Origin: Pseudarthrobacter oxydans
GTDB lineage: Bacteria > Actinomycetota > Actinomycetes > Actinomycetales > Micrococcaceae
Direction of reading: 5' to 3'
Length of the DNA: 64,000 nt
NCBI RefSeq assembly: GCF_034258515.1
Contig: NZ_CP139438.1
Coordinates: 1,798,001-1,862,000 of the forward strand
Position numbers and translations under genes: made by a program. How positions within the stretch are numbered: the first letter of the stretch is position 1; every line of letters begins with the position of its first letter. Shown piece by piece: positions 52,828 to 64,000 of this stretch. The notes below the pieces were generated by a model. The model did no database searches, was not told the origin of the DNA, and was given only the letters and a program-made list of their open reading frames with translations.

Positions 52828-54197
52828 TGGCAAACACCGAAACACAGCCGCCCCTGACCGGAGAAGCAGGCAGGGAAGTAGTGCTCGACGTCGGCCCGGT
52901 GGCCCACGGCGGCCACTGCGTTGCCAGGCACGAGGGCCGGGTGATTTTCGTCAGGCACGGCATTCCGGGGGAAAAGGTGCGGGTGCGGCTGACGGATGCG
53001 GAGGAAAAGGCCAAATTCTGGCGGGCGGACGTCGTCGAGGTCCTTGAAGCCTCTCCGGACCGCGCGGACCACTTCTGGCACCTGGCCGACTCAGCGCGGG
53101 CCTGGAGCCACGGACACCCCCCGGTGGGCGGAGCCGAGTTCGGCCACATCACCCTTGCCCGCCAGCGCAGCCTCAAAGCGGAAGTGCTTGCCGAACAGCT
53201 CAGGCGGCTCGCCGGCGTCGACCAGCTGCCCGCGGACGCCGGGAGCGTGGAAGCCGTGGGCGGAACGGCCGACGGCGGGGACGGCCTTGGGTGGCGCACG
53301 CGCGCGGGCTTTTCGGTCACCCCCGGCGGCAAGCTGGGCATGCACGCACACCGTTCCACGCACATCGTTCCGGTCCGGGAGATGCCGCTCGCTTCGGAGG
53401 CAATCAACAACCTGCGCCTCTGGGACATCGATTTGCAGGGCATCGAGCGCGTGGAAGTGGCAGCCCCGGCCAACGGTTCCCGTCCGCTGGTGCTGCTGGC
53501 GCCAGGTCCGGGAACCAAGCCCAAGCGGCTTAGCGCCATCGCAGCCCAGTTGCCCGGCGAGGTGTCCGTAGCCACTTTCGACCCCGCTACCGAGGCCGTG
53601 CAGCAGCTTCGCGGCCGCACGTGGGTGCAGGAATCAGCGGCCGGGCACGACTACCGGGTCACCGGCGCAGGGTTCTGGCAGATCCACCGCGACGCGCCCG
53701 GGACCCTTGTGGGGGCTGTCACAGAATTCCTCCGCGGCGGGGGCTTCCTCCACCCCGGGGCCGTTGTTGCCGACCTCTACGCGGGAGCCGGGCTCTTCAC
53801 CGCAGTCCTGGCTGACGCGGTGGGGGAGACAGGATCCGTCCTGTCCGTGGAAGGTGCCGCCGGAACCAGCCGGGATGCACGGAAGAGCCTGCACGGGGCG
53901 CCCCAGGTGGAGATCGTCCAGGGCAGGGTGGAGCGCGTGCTCCGCCAGAAACCGCGGAGTTTTGACGCCCTGGTCCTGGACCCGCCACGGGCGGGGGCAG
54001 GGAAGGCAGTGGTGAGCCAGCTTGTTGAGGCCAGCCCCCGCGCCATTGCCTACGTGTCCTGTGATCCGGCGTCGTTCGCCCGGGACGTGGGGTACTTCCG
54101 CCAGGCGGGATGGGGGCTGTCAGGCCTCCGGGCCTTCGATCTCTACCCCCATACCCACCACCTGGAGACAGTGGCGCTGCTGGCGCCCCTTCCGTGA
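52827..54197 (+). CDS. TrmA-family class I SAM-dependent RNA methyltransferase
   Basis: A 456-residue enzyme. An N-terminal TRAM domain (~15-75, GPVAHGGHCVARHEGRVIFV) precedes a central region and a SAM-binding domain: VADLYAGAGLFTAVLA, LVLDPPRAGAGK and catalytic AYVSCDPASFARDV. RlmD/TrmA-type relatives often carry an iron-sulfur cluster motif C-x5-C-G-x2-C; here the matching stretch is HFWHLADSARAWSHGHPP, with no such cysteines. It methylates uridine C5 in RNA by family. It starts inside the stop codon of the permease gene. Confidence 0.9.
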   Translation: MANTETQPPLTGEAGREVVLDVGPVAHGGHCVARHEGRVIFVRHGIPGEKVRVRLTDAEEKAKFWRADVVEVLEASPDRADHFWHLADSARAWSHGHPPVGGAEFGHITLARQRSLKAEVLAEQLRRLAGVDQLPADAGSVEAVGGTADGGDGLGWRTRAGFSVTPGGKLGMHAHRSTHIVPVREMPLASEAINNLRLWDIDLQGIERVEVAAPANGSRPLVLLAPGPGTKPKRLSAIAAQLPGEVSVATFDPATEAVQQLRGRTWVQESAAGHDYRVTGAGFWQIHRDAPGTLVGAVTEFLRGGGFLHPGAVVADLYAGAGLFTAVLADAVGETGSVLSVEGAAGTSRDARKSLHGAPQVEIVQGRVERVLRQKPRSFDALVLDPPRAGAGKAVVSQLVEASPRAIAYVSCDPASFARDVGYFRQAGWGLSGLRAFDLYPHTHHLETVALLAPLP

Positions 54198-54274
54198 TGC
54201 CACTGCGGTTTTCGACTACGATGGCCGTAGTAGTCCCACGTCGCGCTCCGTAATCACGGCCGGCCGTGTGCAAT

Positions 54275-54288
54275 TTTCGGGCCCGAAA
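54275..54288. promoter_or_regulatory. 14-bp palindrome upstream of acnA
   Basis: TTTCGGGCCCGAAA, perfect. It lies 75-88 bases before the acnA start, directly next to a second dyad. Confidence 0.5.
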
Positions 54289-54310
54289 CTAATTAGGGCT
54301 TCCTAACTAG
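54289..54310. promoter_or_regulatory. 22-bp near-palindrome upstream of acnA
   Basis: CTAATTAGG-GCTT-CCTAACTAG, nine-base arms with one mismatch. It contains a TTAGG...CCTAAC pattern partly like DtxR/IdeR iron boxes and includes a -10-like TAATTA. Confidence 0.55.
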
Positions 54311-54362
54311 CAGGCGGTCAACCGCGCGACAAAGATGAAACTGTTGCGAGAGGAGTCCTGCG

Positions 54363-57188
<2,826 letters not shown>

Positions 57189-57214
57189 CGGGTTCCGCCA
57201 GCAGGCACCACCTC

Positions 57215-57253
57215 CCGAAGCCCCGGCCGGTCACCGACCAGCCGGGGCTTCGG
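57215..57253 (+). terminator. Terminator of acnA
   Basis: A 13-bp perfect stem (57215-57227 with 57241-57253) followed by CTTTGC, 27 bases past the stop codon. Confidence 0.8.
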
Positions 57254-57315
57254 CTTTGCATTTGAGCCGACGCGTTAGAGTTAAACGGCACGTCTACCAT
57301 CCGAAGGAGGGGTCA

Positions 57316-59289
57316 TTGGGAATCTTGGACACCATCCGGAATCCGCAGGACCTGAACGAGTTGTCCGAAGAACAGCTAAAAGAGTTGGCTTCGGAGATCA
57401 GGGAGTTCCTGATCACGAACGTCTCCCAGACAGGCGGCCACCTCGGACCAAACCTCGGCGTGGTGGAACTGACGCTGGCCGTGCACCGCATCTTCGATTC
57501 GCCGCGTGACAGCATCGTTTTTGACACCGGCCACCAGTCGTACGTCCACAAGCTCCTGACGGGGCGCCAGGACTTCAGCACCCTGCGCCAGGAGGGCGGC
57601 CTCTCCGGCTACCCGTCCCGCGCGGAGTCCGCACATGACATCGTGGAGAGCTCGCACGCCTCCTCCTCGCTGTCCTGGGCCGACGGCATCTCGCGCGCCC
57701 GGCAGCTGACCGGCGAAGGCGACCGGCACGTCGTCGCCGTCGTGGGCGACGGTGCCCTGACCGGCGGCATGGCCTGGGAAGCCATCAACAACATCGCCGC
57801 AGACAAGAAGCGCCGCGTTGTCATTGTGGTCAATGACAACGGCAGGTCCTATGCTCCCACCGTGGGCGGCTTCGCGGACTACCTGGCCTCGCTGCGCCCC
57901 ACCATTGACTCCTTCCGCGCCACCCCCGCCTACGAACGGGCGCTGGACTGGTGGAAGAAGAAGCTGCAGAGCGGTGGACCCGTGGGCCAGTTCACCTACA
58001 AGAGCCTGCACGCCATGAAGAAGGGCATCAAGGACTGGTGGGCGCCGCAGGGGATGTTCGAGGACCTGGGCATGAAGTACATCGGCCCGGTGGACGGCCA
58101 CAACCTTCAGGCGATGGAGCACGCCCTCGCCACGGCCAGGCACTACGCCGGCCCGGTGATTGTCCATGCCATGACCGAAAAGGGCCACGGCTACGCCCCG
58201 GCACGAGCCCACGAGGCTGACCAGTTCCACGCCGTCGGCATCATCGACCCCGAAACCGGCGAGCCCACCGGAACTGCCGGGGCACAGTCCTGGACGTCTG
58301 TATTTGCCGACGAGATCGCCGCCATCGCGGATGAGCGGAAGGACGTCGTGGGCATTACCGGCGCGATGCTCATCCCCGTGGGGCTGCACAAGTTCGCTGC
58401 CCGGCACCCGGACCGGGTGATCGACGTCGGAATCGCCGAACAGCATGCCCTCACCTCCGCCGCCGGCATGGCGTTCGGCGGCCTGCATCCGGTGGTCGCC
58501 GTCTACGCCACCTTCCTCAACCGCGCCTTCGACCAGCTCCTGATGGACGTTGCCCTTCACAAGGCAGGCGTCACGATCGTCCTGGACCGCGCCGGGGTCA
58601 CCGGGCCGGACGGCGCCAGCCACCACGGCATGTGGGACATGGCCATGGTCCAGATCGTTCCCGGCCTCCACCTGGCCGCGCCTCGCGACTCCACCAGGCT
58701 GCGCGAGGAACTCCGCGAGGCAGTGGCGGTCAGCGACGCCCCCACGGTGGTCCGCTTCTCCAAAGGCTCCGTTGGCGCCGAAGTGGAAGCGCTGGAACGC
58801 CTCAGCGACGGCGTGGACGTGCTGGCCCGCAGGCCCAGCGGCTCAACCGAGAACGATGTCCTGATCATCAGTGTGGGCGCCATGTCCGAACTCGCGCTGG
58901 ATGTGGCCAACCGGCTTGGCGCGCAAGGCATCAGCACCACGGTGGTGGACCCGCGCTGGGTCCTGCCCGTGCCGCGCTCCATTGTTGCACTGGCGTCCCA
59001 CCACCGCCTGGTCATCTGCATCGAGGACGGCGTCCGTGCCGGCGGCGTCGGCTCACGGATCCGCCAGGAAATGCGCGCATCAGGCGTGGACACCGCCCTG
59101 AACGAGGTGGGCCTGCCGGTCGAATTCCTGGACCACGGCACCCGCGGGCAGATCCTCGAACGCGTGGGCCTGACGGCCCAGCAGATCACGCACGACGTCG
59201 TCGCGCAGGTTCTCGGGACAAAGGTCCCGTTTGCCCGTCCGTTGCCCGGCCAGCAGCACCCCACCACCGGCAGCCTTCCGATTCTGTGA
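57316..59289 (+). CDS. dxs: 1-deoxy-D-xylulose-5-phosphate synthase
   Basis: A 657-residue thiamine-diphosphate enzyme, first step of the MEP isoprenoid pathway, condensing pyruvate and glyceraldehyde 3-phosphate. The ThDP motif is [17 protein letters not shown]...[30 protein letters not shown] and [18 protein letters not shown] (catalytic Glu) are all present. The start is TTG 57316 because AAGGAGG lies upstream at correct spacing; a longer frame reaches back into acnA's terminator and end. It belongs near dut in the conserved actinobacterial order. Confidence 0.96.
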   Translation: MGILDTIRNPQDLNELSEEQLKELASEIREFLITNVSQTGGHLGPNLGVVELTLAVHRIFDSPRDSIVFDTGHQSYVHKLLTGRQDFSTLRQEGGLSGYPSRAESAHDIVESSHASSSLSWADGISRARQLTGEGDRHVVAVVGDGALTGGMAWEAINNIAADKKRRVVIVVNDNGRSYAPTVGGFADYLASLRPTIDSFRATPAYERALDWWKKKLQSGGPVGQFTYKSLHAMKKGIKDWWAPQGMFEDLGMKYIGPVDGHNLQAMEHALATARHYAGPVIVHAMTEKGHGYAPARAHEADQFHAVGIIDPETGEPTGTAGAQSWTSVFADEIAAIADERKDVVGITGAMLIPVGLHKFAARHPDRVIDVGIAEQHALTSAAGMAFGGLHPVVAVYATFLNRAFDQLLMDVALHKAGVTIVLDRAGVTGPDGASHHGMWDMAMVQIVPGLHLAAPRDSTRLREELREAVAVSDAPTVVRFSKGSVGAEVEALERLSDGVDVLARRPSGSTENDVLIISVGAMSELALDVANRLGAQGISTTVVDPRWVLPVPRSIVALASHHRLVICIEDGVRAGGVGSRIRQEMRASGVDTALNEVGLPVEFLDHGTRGQILERVGLTAQQITHDVVAQVLGTKVPFARPLPGQQHPTTGSLPIL

Positions 59290-59342
59290 GGGAAGAAGAC
59301 GCACTGAAGTACCCGGGTGCAGTGGGGGAGTCCGGGCGGCCC

Positions 59343-59903
59343 ATGCACACCACCACCACCCGGGTTCCCGCCGGGCTGAAGCCTGGCCAGCTGGTAGTGG
59401 CCAGGAACAGGAAATGGAACGGCAAGGCGCACTGGGTGGTGCCGGGGCGCTACCTGGGCGAAGACGAACATGGGTGGTGGATCTTCCAGGGAACCAATGA
59501 GTTCTGCTCCAGGCCCGGTGCGGCGTTCTACACCAAATCCGACGCCGTGCTGCTGGTTCCGCGCTCCGGCGACTGGGTTGCCACGTTCTACGATGACGTA
59601 CACCCGAACCAGGTCCGGGTGTACGTGGACTTGGCTGTGGGCCACGAGTGGACAGTCATCCGGCCCGCCGTCACCGAGTTCCATGTGATCGACATGGACC
59701 TGGATGTCATCCGCACCGAAGACCGCGGCGTGTTCATCGACGACCAGGACGAGTTCGCCGAGCACAGTATCTCCATGCATTACCCGGACCGGCTGGTGGC
59801 GGACATCCAGAATGCCGCAGACCAGCTTTACCATGCCGTCAAGGCGCAACAGGCTCCGTTCGACGGCACTGACGTCGCATGGTTCACAGAGGGACGAAAA
59901 TGA
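59343..59903 (+). CDS. DUF402 domain-containing protein
   Basis: A 186-residue protein. The DUF402 core is YVDLAVGHEWTVIRPAVTEFHVIDMDLDVIRTEDRGVFIDDQDEFAEH, shown by key residues D-M-D-L-D-V and I-D-D-Q-D-E-F, which bind divalent metal in nucleoside-diphosphate or nucleotidyl hydrolases of this family (such as FomD). Substrate unknown. Start is uncertain: ATG 59343 is used because MHTTTTRVPAGLKPGQ fits; a GTG at 59286 would overlap the dxs stop by three bases. Its end overlaps the next gene by four bases. Confidence 0.88.
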   Translation: MHTTTTRVPAGLKPGQLVVARNRKWNGKAHWVVPGRYLGEDEHGWWIFQGTNEFCSRPGAAFYTKSDAVLLVPRSGDWVATFYDDVHPNQVRVYVDLAVGHEWTVIRPAVTEFHVIDMDLDVIRTEDRGVFIDDQDEFAEHSISMHYPDRLVADIQNAADQLYHAVKAQQAPFDGTDVAWFTEGRK

Positions 59904-60460
59904 GCGGAATTGTCAGGGTCTACAAGCGCGACGACGAGGGCACCCTCCACTTCCGGGAGGCCTGGTATGACGGGGACTACAGCCAGTTCGTCATGAACTA
60001 CGGCGCGGTGGGGCACCAGAGCAAAACGGAAGAGACCGACGTGCCCGATGCGGAGGCAGCCGAGGGGCTCCTGGACGCCTTCGCGGCCCAGTGCGCCGAG
60101 GACGGCTACGCCGAAATCCCCGACGAGGAGCAGTTCTGGGTGGTAGCCCAGTTCGCACTCAAAACCAGGGAAGGCACAGACCGGGACCGCTACCTCGAAG
60201 AGAAGGCAACGGACGCCCTCATCAGCCACCTCGCCTGGCGTGGACTGGGAACCGTGGAGCGTTCCGGGTTCACGGATTACAAGCTGAACATCTTCTGCCT
60301 CTGCCCCGACGTGAACAAGGCCGTCAACGCCATCAAGGTCTGCACCCGCGGCGAGGACCTGGACTTCACCAAGCTGAGCATCGGGGCCGCCCCGTACAAC
60401 GAACCCGAGCACTTCAAGCTCAAGCACTCAGCCAAACCCGCCACCGGCTTCAGCCTTTAG
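59900..60460 (+). CDS. Unassigned protein with a WGR-like N-terminal domain
   Basis: A 186-residue protein I cannot name. Residues ~5-75 (FREAWYDGDYSQFVMNYGAVG, then a helix ending CAEDGYAEIP) resemble a WGR domain. The C-terminal ~110 residues include a helix-rich ATDALISHLAWRGLGTVER and a Cys pair in IFCLCPDV with no recognised family. ATG 59900 has GAGGGA upstream and overlaps the DUF402 stop by four bases, so the two are coupled. It ends nine bases before the aldo/keto reductase gene. Confidence 0.75.
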   Translation: MSGIVRVYKRDDEGTLHFREAWYDGDYSQFVMNYGAVGHQSKTEETDVPDAEAAEGLLDAFAAQCAEDGYAEIPDEEQFWVVAQFALKTREGTDRDRYLEEKATDALISHLAWRGLGTVERSGFTDYKLNIFCLCPDVNKAVNAIKVCTRGEDLDFTKLSIGAAPYNEPEHFKLKHSAKPATGFSL

Positions 60461-60469
60461 GAGCATCCC

Positions 60470-61447
60470 GTGACCGCGTACCGCCGCGTCGGCAAATCCG
60501 GCCTGACCGTCTCCACCGTGGGCCTGGGCTGCAACAACCTTGGCCGCGCCAACACCGTCACCGAATCCCAGGAAGCCACGGACGCCGTCGTCCACGCCGC
60601 ACTCGACGCCGGAATCACCCTGTTCGACGTCGCAGACACCTATGGCCGGGAACCCGGCCTCAGCGAAACGATGCTGGGCAGGGCCCTCGGCAGCCGGCGC
60701 CCCGACGTCGTCCTTGCCACCAAGTTCGGCATGGACATGAAAGGCGCCAGCGGGCCGGACTTCGGCGCCCGAGGCTCCCGCCGCTACATCATCCAGGCAG
60801 TGGAGGCGTCGCTGCGGCGGCTGGGCACCGACTGGATCGACCTCTACCAGTTCCACACCCCGGATCCGCTGACCCCCATTGACGAAACCCTGTCCGCGCT
60901 GGACACGCTCGTCACCAGCGGCAAGGTCCGCTACCTCGGGCACTCCAACCGCGCCGGCTGGCAGATCGCCCAGGCCGAGTACGTCGCCCGCGAACTCGGC
61001 GGCGCGCGGTTCATCTCCACCCAGAACCACTACAATCTCCTGGACCGCCGGGCCGAACTCGAGGTGACCCCGGCCGCCGAGGAGTTCGGACTGGGCGTCC
61101 TGCCCTACTTCCCCCTCGCCAACGGCCTGCTGACCGGCAAGTACTCGCCCGGCCATGCTCCGGAGGGCTCCAGGCTCAGCCACACCCGCACGCACCTCGT
61201 CCACGACGCCGACTGGGACCAGCTGGACAGGTTCAGCCGCTTCGCCGGGGACCGCGGCCTGAACGAAGTCCAGGTTGCGTTCTCCTGGCTGGCCGCCCAG
61301 CCCTCGGTGGCCAGCGTCATCGCCGGGGCCACCCGGCCTGAGCAGGTGCGCCAGAACGCGGAAGCAGCGGACTGGGTTCCTTCTGACAAGGACCTTGCCG
61401 AGCTGGACGATATCTTCCCCGCAGCGCCCAAGGTGGCGCTCTTCTAG
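60470..61447 (+). CDS. Aldo/keto reductase
   Basis: A 325-residue NADPH-dependent reductase with a TIM-barrel. The catalytic tetrad is visible: Asp and Tyr in LFDVADTYGREPGLSE, Lys in LATKFGMDM, His in YQFHTPDP. The nucleotide site is in VIAGATRPEQVRQNAEAADW. Start GTG 60470 is nine bases after the previous gene. It is part of the dxs-downstream run. Substrate unknown; the family includes sugar and aldehyde reductases. Confidence 0.93.
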   Translation: MTAYRRVGKSGLTVSTVGLGCNNLGRANTVTESQEATDAVVHAALDAGITLFDVADTYGREPGLSETMLGRALGSRRPDVVLATKFGMDMKGASGPDFGARGSRRYIIQAVEASLRRLGTDWIDLYQFHTPDPLTPIDETLSALDTLVTSGKVRYLGHSNRAGWQIAQAEYVARELGGARFISTQNHYNLLDRRAELEVTPAAEEFGLGVLPYFPLANGLLTGKYSPGHAPEGSRLSHTRTHLVHDADWDQLDRFSRFAGDRGLNEVQVAFSWLAAQPSVASVIAGATRPEQVRQNAEAADWVPSDKDLAELDDIFPAAPKVALF

Positions 61448-61455
61448 GAAACGAC

Positions 61456-62481
61456 ATGGCCGCCTTCCTGCTGGATGTGGACACCGGCATCGACGACGCC
61501 CTGGCACTCGCGTACCTTGCCGCCCTCCCGGACACCGAGTTCGTCTCGGTCACGGCCACCCCTGGAAATGTGGACGCGGACCAGGTGGCCCGCAACACCC
61601 TGGCACTGCTGGAACTCTGCGGACGCCCCGGTGTGGAAGTGGCCGTCGGCGCGCGCGGACCACTGGCCATACCGCTGCTGACCACCCCGGAAACGCACGG
61701 CCCGCAGGGCATCGGGTACGCGGTCCTGCCGGAACCGGCCGGCGCTGTGTCGGCGCGCCACGCCGTCGATCTGTGGGTTGACCACGCACGCAAGCGGCCG
61801 GGGGAGCTCACGGCCCTGATCACCGCGCCCCTGACCAACTTCGCGCTGGCCCTGCGACAGGAACCCAGGCTGCCCGAGCTGTTGGCAAAGGTTGTGATCA
61901 TGGGCGGAAGCTTCTACCACCAGGGCAACACCACGCCCACGGCGGAGTGGAACACGCACGTGGATCCCCACGCGGCCAAGGAAGTCTATGCCGCCTTCCG
62001 CGGGCAGCCGCCGGAGAAACTGCCGGTGGTCTGCTCGCTGGACACCACTGAGCGGATCGAGCTGCACCCGGCGCACGTCCAGCAGCTGGCCGAGGCGGCC
62101 GGCGCGACAGTTCCCGAGCTGGTGCTGCCCGGCCAGCCCGAAGGACAGCGCAGCACCTCGGACAACAAGCTCATCAGGCACCTGTCCGATGCCCTGCGGT
62201 TCTACTTCGAATTCCACCGCCACTATGACCAGGGATATCTGGCCCATGTCCACGACTTCTTTGCCGCTGGCGTGGCCGCGGGCACCCTGGAGTTCCAGGC
62301 ACTGCCCGCCACCGTCGACGTCGAGACCGGGTCTCCGCTCCTGATGGGCACCACCGTGGCGGACTTCCGGGGACTGTGGGGCATTCCGCCCAATGCCAGG
62401 GTGGTGACGGCAAATCAGCCCGAAGCCGCCTTCCGGGAACTGGTGTCCGCCGTCGGGAGCATGGCCCGGCGACTGGGCTGA
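61456..62481 (+). CDS. Inosine-uridine-preferring nucleoside hydrolase family enzyme
   Basis: A 341-residue hydrolase. DVDTGIDDALALAYL is the calcium-binding N-terminal motif (usually DTDPGIDDA). TATPGNVD, VVIMGGSFYHQGN and EWNTHVDPHAAKEV fit the active site. It splits nucleosides into base and ribose. Start ATG 61456 is eight bases past the reductase stop. An ECF transporter S component follows on the same strand, which hints that the two handle related substrates, perhaps nucleosides. Confidence 0.93.
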   Translation: MAAFLLDVDTGIDDALALAYLAALPDTEFVSVTATPGNVDADQVARNTLALLELCGRPGVEVAVGARGPLAIPLLTTPETHGPQGIGYAVLPEPAGAVSARHAVDLWVDHARKRPGELTALITAPLTNFALALRQEPRLPELLAKVVIMGGSFYHQGNTTPTAEWNTHVDPHAAKEVYAAFRGQPPEKLPVVCSLDTTERIELHPAHVQQLAEAAGATVPELVLPGQPEGQRSTSDNKLIRHLSDALRFYFEFHRHYDQGYLAHVHDFFAAGVAAGTLEFQALPATVDVETGSPLLMGTTVADFRGLWGIPPNARVVTANQPEAAFRELVSAVGSMARRLG

Positions 62482-62522
62482 GCGCCCCCGAAACCTCGCT
62501 GGGCCGCGCAAAACTGCCGCGG

Positions 62523-62643
62523 TAGAATGGTTCGCGTCCGGCCCGGCCACACGCCGCCGGCTGCTGCCGAGGTGACATAGGCGGCGCTCCGCCCGGCCCG
62601 GGAACTCCGGGTCACCCGCGCCCCGCACCCTGAAGGAACCTCC
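62523..62643 (+). promoter_or_regulatory. Promoter and possible structured leader of the ECF gene
   Basis: TAGAAT at 62523-62528 is a good -10; the -35 is weak. If used, it gives a ~110-base leader. Possible stems: GCCGCC (62553-62558) with GGCGGC (62580-62585) and CCCGG (62597-62601) with CCGGG (62607-62611). No known riboswitch class was recognised. Confidence 0.4.
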
Positions 62644-63462
62644 ATGTCATCGCACTCCCTGACGTTGCCGTCCCCGGCGCCCGCCGCTGCCCGCAGGCGC
62701 CGGCTGCTGGAAATCCTCGGCGCCCTGGCCATCGCCGGCACCTACGTCTACCTGGTGCTGAACCAGCCTGCAGACATCACCGGGGGACCAGGCAGCGCGT
62801 CCGCCCTGATCGCCCTTTCCGGCTTCCTCGTCGGCGCCGTGCTGCTGATTGTCGCCGTCCTGCCCACGCTGCCGGCCTCCACCGTGGTGCTGATCCCCGT
62901 GGCGCTGGTGCTGAACATTGTGTTGGGCCAGTTCGTAGGCAGCACCCTGGTCCCGTTCTACCTTGACACCATCGGCACGGTCCTCATCGCGGTGCTGGCC
63001 GGCCCGGCGGCAGGCGCGGCGACCGGTGCACTGAGCAGCATTGTCTGGTCCTTCTTCAATCCCACCGTGCTGCCGTTCGCCGCCGGGGCCGCACTGATCG
63101 GCTGCCTTGCCGGCCTCGCCGCCCGCCATGGAATGTTCCGCCGCTTCTACCTCGCCCCCGTGGCAGGGTTCGTCACCGGCATCATCGGCGGCGTGGTGTC
63201 CGCGCCGGTGGCGGCCTTCGTCTTTGGCGGCACGTCCGGCGTGGCCACCGGTGCCATCGTCAGTGCCTTCCGCGCCATGGGCGACACCCTCCTGGCCGCC
63301 ATCACCAAACAGGCGCTCATCTCCGACCCCATGGACAAAGCGATTGTGTTCACCGTGGTGGCCATCCTGGCGTACGCGCTTCCGCGCCGCGCGCGGCTGC
63401 AGTTCCCGTTCATCCGCCGGCACCGCGTGCTGGCCGGCAAGATGCCGGAACAGGGTTCCTGA
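62644..63462 (+). CDS. ECF transporter S component
   Basis: A 272-residue membrane protein with about six spans. FYLDTIGTVLIAVLAGPAAGAATG resembles the substrate-binding region of ECF-type vitamin/nucleobase transporters. It binds the substrate and works with EcfT and two ATPases. The start has AAGGAAC upstream. The substrate is not readable from sequence; context with a nucleoside hydrolase makes nucleosides or bases plausible. EcfT follows eight bases later; the ATPase gene(s) would be downstream of the window. Confidence 0.87.
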   Translation: MSSHSLTLPSPAPAAARRRRLLEILGALAIAGTYVYLVLNQPADITGGPGSASALIALSGFLVGAVLLIVAVLPTLPASTVVLIPVALVLNIVLGQFVGSTLVPFYLDTIGTVLIAVLAGPAAGAATGALSSIVWSFFNPTVLPFAAGAALIGCLAGLAARHGMFRRFYLAPVAGFVTGIIGGVVSAPVAAFVFGGTSGVATGAIVSAFRAMGDTLLAAITKQALISDPMDKAIVFTVVAILAYALPRRARLQFPFIRRHRVLAGKMPEQGS

Positions 63463-63470
63463 CCAGTCTG

Positions 63471-64000
63471 ATGCGCCTCCACCCGCTCACCTCGCTGGCA
63501 GCCGCCGGCAGTACGGCGGCCATTACGACGGCGGCAGCCAGTTTGCCGCTGTCCCTCGCCGTCGTGGCGGCGGCCGCCGTCGTGTCGGCCCGCGCGGGTA
63601 CGGCGCGCAGGATGCTCCCGGCCGCCGCGGCTGTCCTGCTCCCGCTGGGGCTGTCCCTGCTGGTCCTGCATGGGCTGTTCTTTCCCGAGGGCCGGACCGT
63701 CCTGGCGCAGTGGGGGCCGGCCCGCGTCACCGCGGAGGGGCTTTCCTTCGCCGTGGAACGGGCGGCACAGCTGGGAGCGGTAATCCTTGCGCTCCTGGTG
63801 TTCTCCTTTAGTGTCAGTGTTCCGGACCTGGTGGCGGCGTTGTCCGCACGCGGCGTCCAGGGCCGGTTCGCTTTCGTGCTGGCGTCCACCCTCACCCTGC
63901 TGCCGGCCATCACCTCCAGGGCGGAGGGGATCCGGCAGGCCCAGGAATCCCGCGGCCTGGTGATCCGGCGCGGACTCCTGCACCGCGTGGCGGCCTTCCG
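63471..64000 (+). CDS. EcfT, transmembrane subunit of an ECF transporter, truncated by window end
   Basis: An open frame from ATG 63471 runs to the window end (176 codons) with no stop. It has hydrophobic spans at ~10-45, ~45-70 and ~100-125. ITSRAEGIRQAQESRGL near residue 155 carries the Ala-Arg/Gly motif by which EcfT couples to its ATPases. The preceding gene is the S component. The missing part is the last ~50-80 residues. Weak ribosome site. Confidence 0.85.
   Translation, partial: MRLHPLTSLAAAGSTAAITTAAASLPLSLAVVAAAAVVSARAGTARRMLPAAAAVLLPLGLSLLVLHGLFFPEGRTVLAQWGPARVTAEGLSFAVERAAQLGAVILALLVFSFSVSVPDLVAALSARGVQGRFAFVLASTLTLLPAITSRAEGIRQAQESRGLVIRRGLLHRVAAF

Overview
The window is a high-GC chromosomal segment with dense coding and frequent GTG/TTG starts. 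Its gene content and order point to an actinobacterium of the Micrococcaceae, most likely Arthrobacter or Pseudarthrobacter. Supporting markers are glnE-glnA, lipA-lipB, a two-lipoyl-domain SucB, the primary sigma factor, ParE/ParC, SepH, and the actinobacterial families DUF4191, DUF4193, DUF5998, DUF3710 and DUF3159. No rRNA, tRNA, CRISPR array, insertion sequence, integrase or prophage gene was seen, so this is mostly core chromosome with a few lineage-specific insertions.

Left part (1-23.4 kb). The 3' end of glnE faces glnA, with a VOC protein and a GNAT acetyltransferase between them. glnA carries an upstream GlnR-type box. An RDD membrane protein, DUF3817 and DUF4191 proteins follow, then the overlapping pair lipB-lipA. 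A membrane Ser/Thr kinase, a TIGR01777 epimerase, a tricorn-type protease, an OsmC protein and a small membrane protein come next. Then sucB (E2) and lpdA (E3), pepA, a PAC2 protein, an MFS transporter and a DUF4192 protein. LipB/LipA make the lipoyl group that SucB carries and LpdA reoxidises. The block resembles the mycobacterial glnE-glnA-lipA-lipB-sucB region.

Middle part (23.4-41.5 kb). The primary sigma factor gene has a structured upstream region. A DUF7455 zinc-ribbon protein and parE follow. Then comes a respiratory module: a BlaI-type repressor plus M56 membrane protease (minus strand), divergent from cydA-cydB-cydDC (plus strand), which encode cytochrome bd oxidase and its assembly exporter. 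The intergenic region holds three identical-format 17-bp palindromes, TTCTAC-N5-GTAGAA. A DinB protein and parC follow, so the cyd module separates parE from parC.

Right part (38.8-64 kb). A GNAT/acyl-CoA-synthetase-like protein acetyltransferase, DUF5998, an NPP-type phosphodiesterase and thymidine kinase form one run. SepH, DUF4193, DUF3093, dut, DUF3710, an OB-fold protein and DUF3159 follow. Two TrkA-type potassium regulators diverge from a KimA-like potassium permease and a TrmA-family RNA methyltransferase. acnA is preceded by two adjacent palindromes. dxs leads into a DUF402 / WGR-like / aldo-keto reductase / nucleoside hydrolase run. The window ends in an ECF transporter (S component and a truncated EcfT) behind a possible structured leader.

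Several genes (RDD, kinase, tricorn, MFS, pat, kimA-like) have a -10-like hexamer about six bases before the start codon and no Shine-Dalgarno, which suggests leaderless transcripts. The most promising lead is the predicted control of cytochrome bd by the BlaI/M56 pair.
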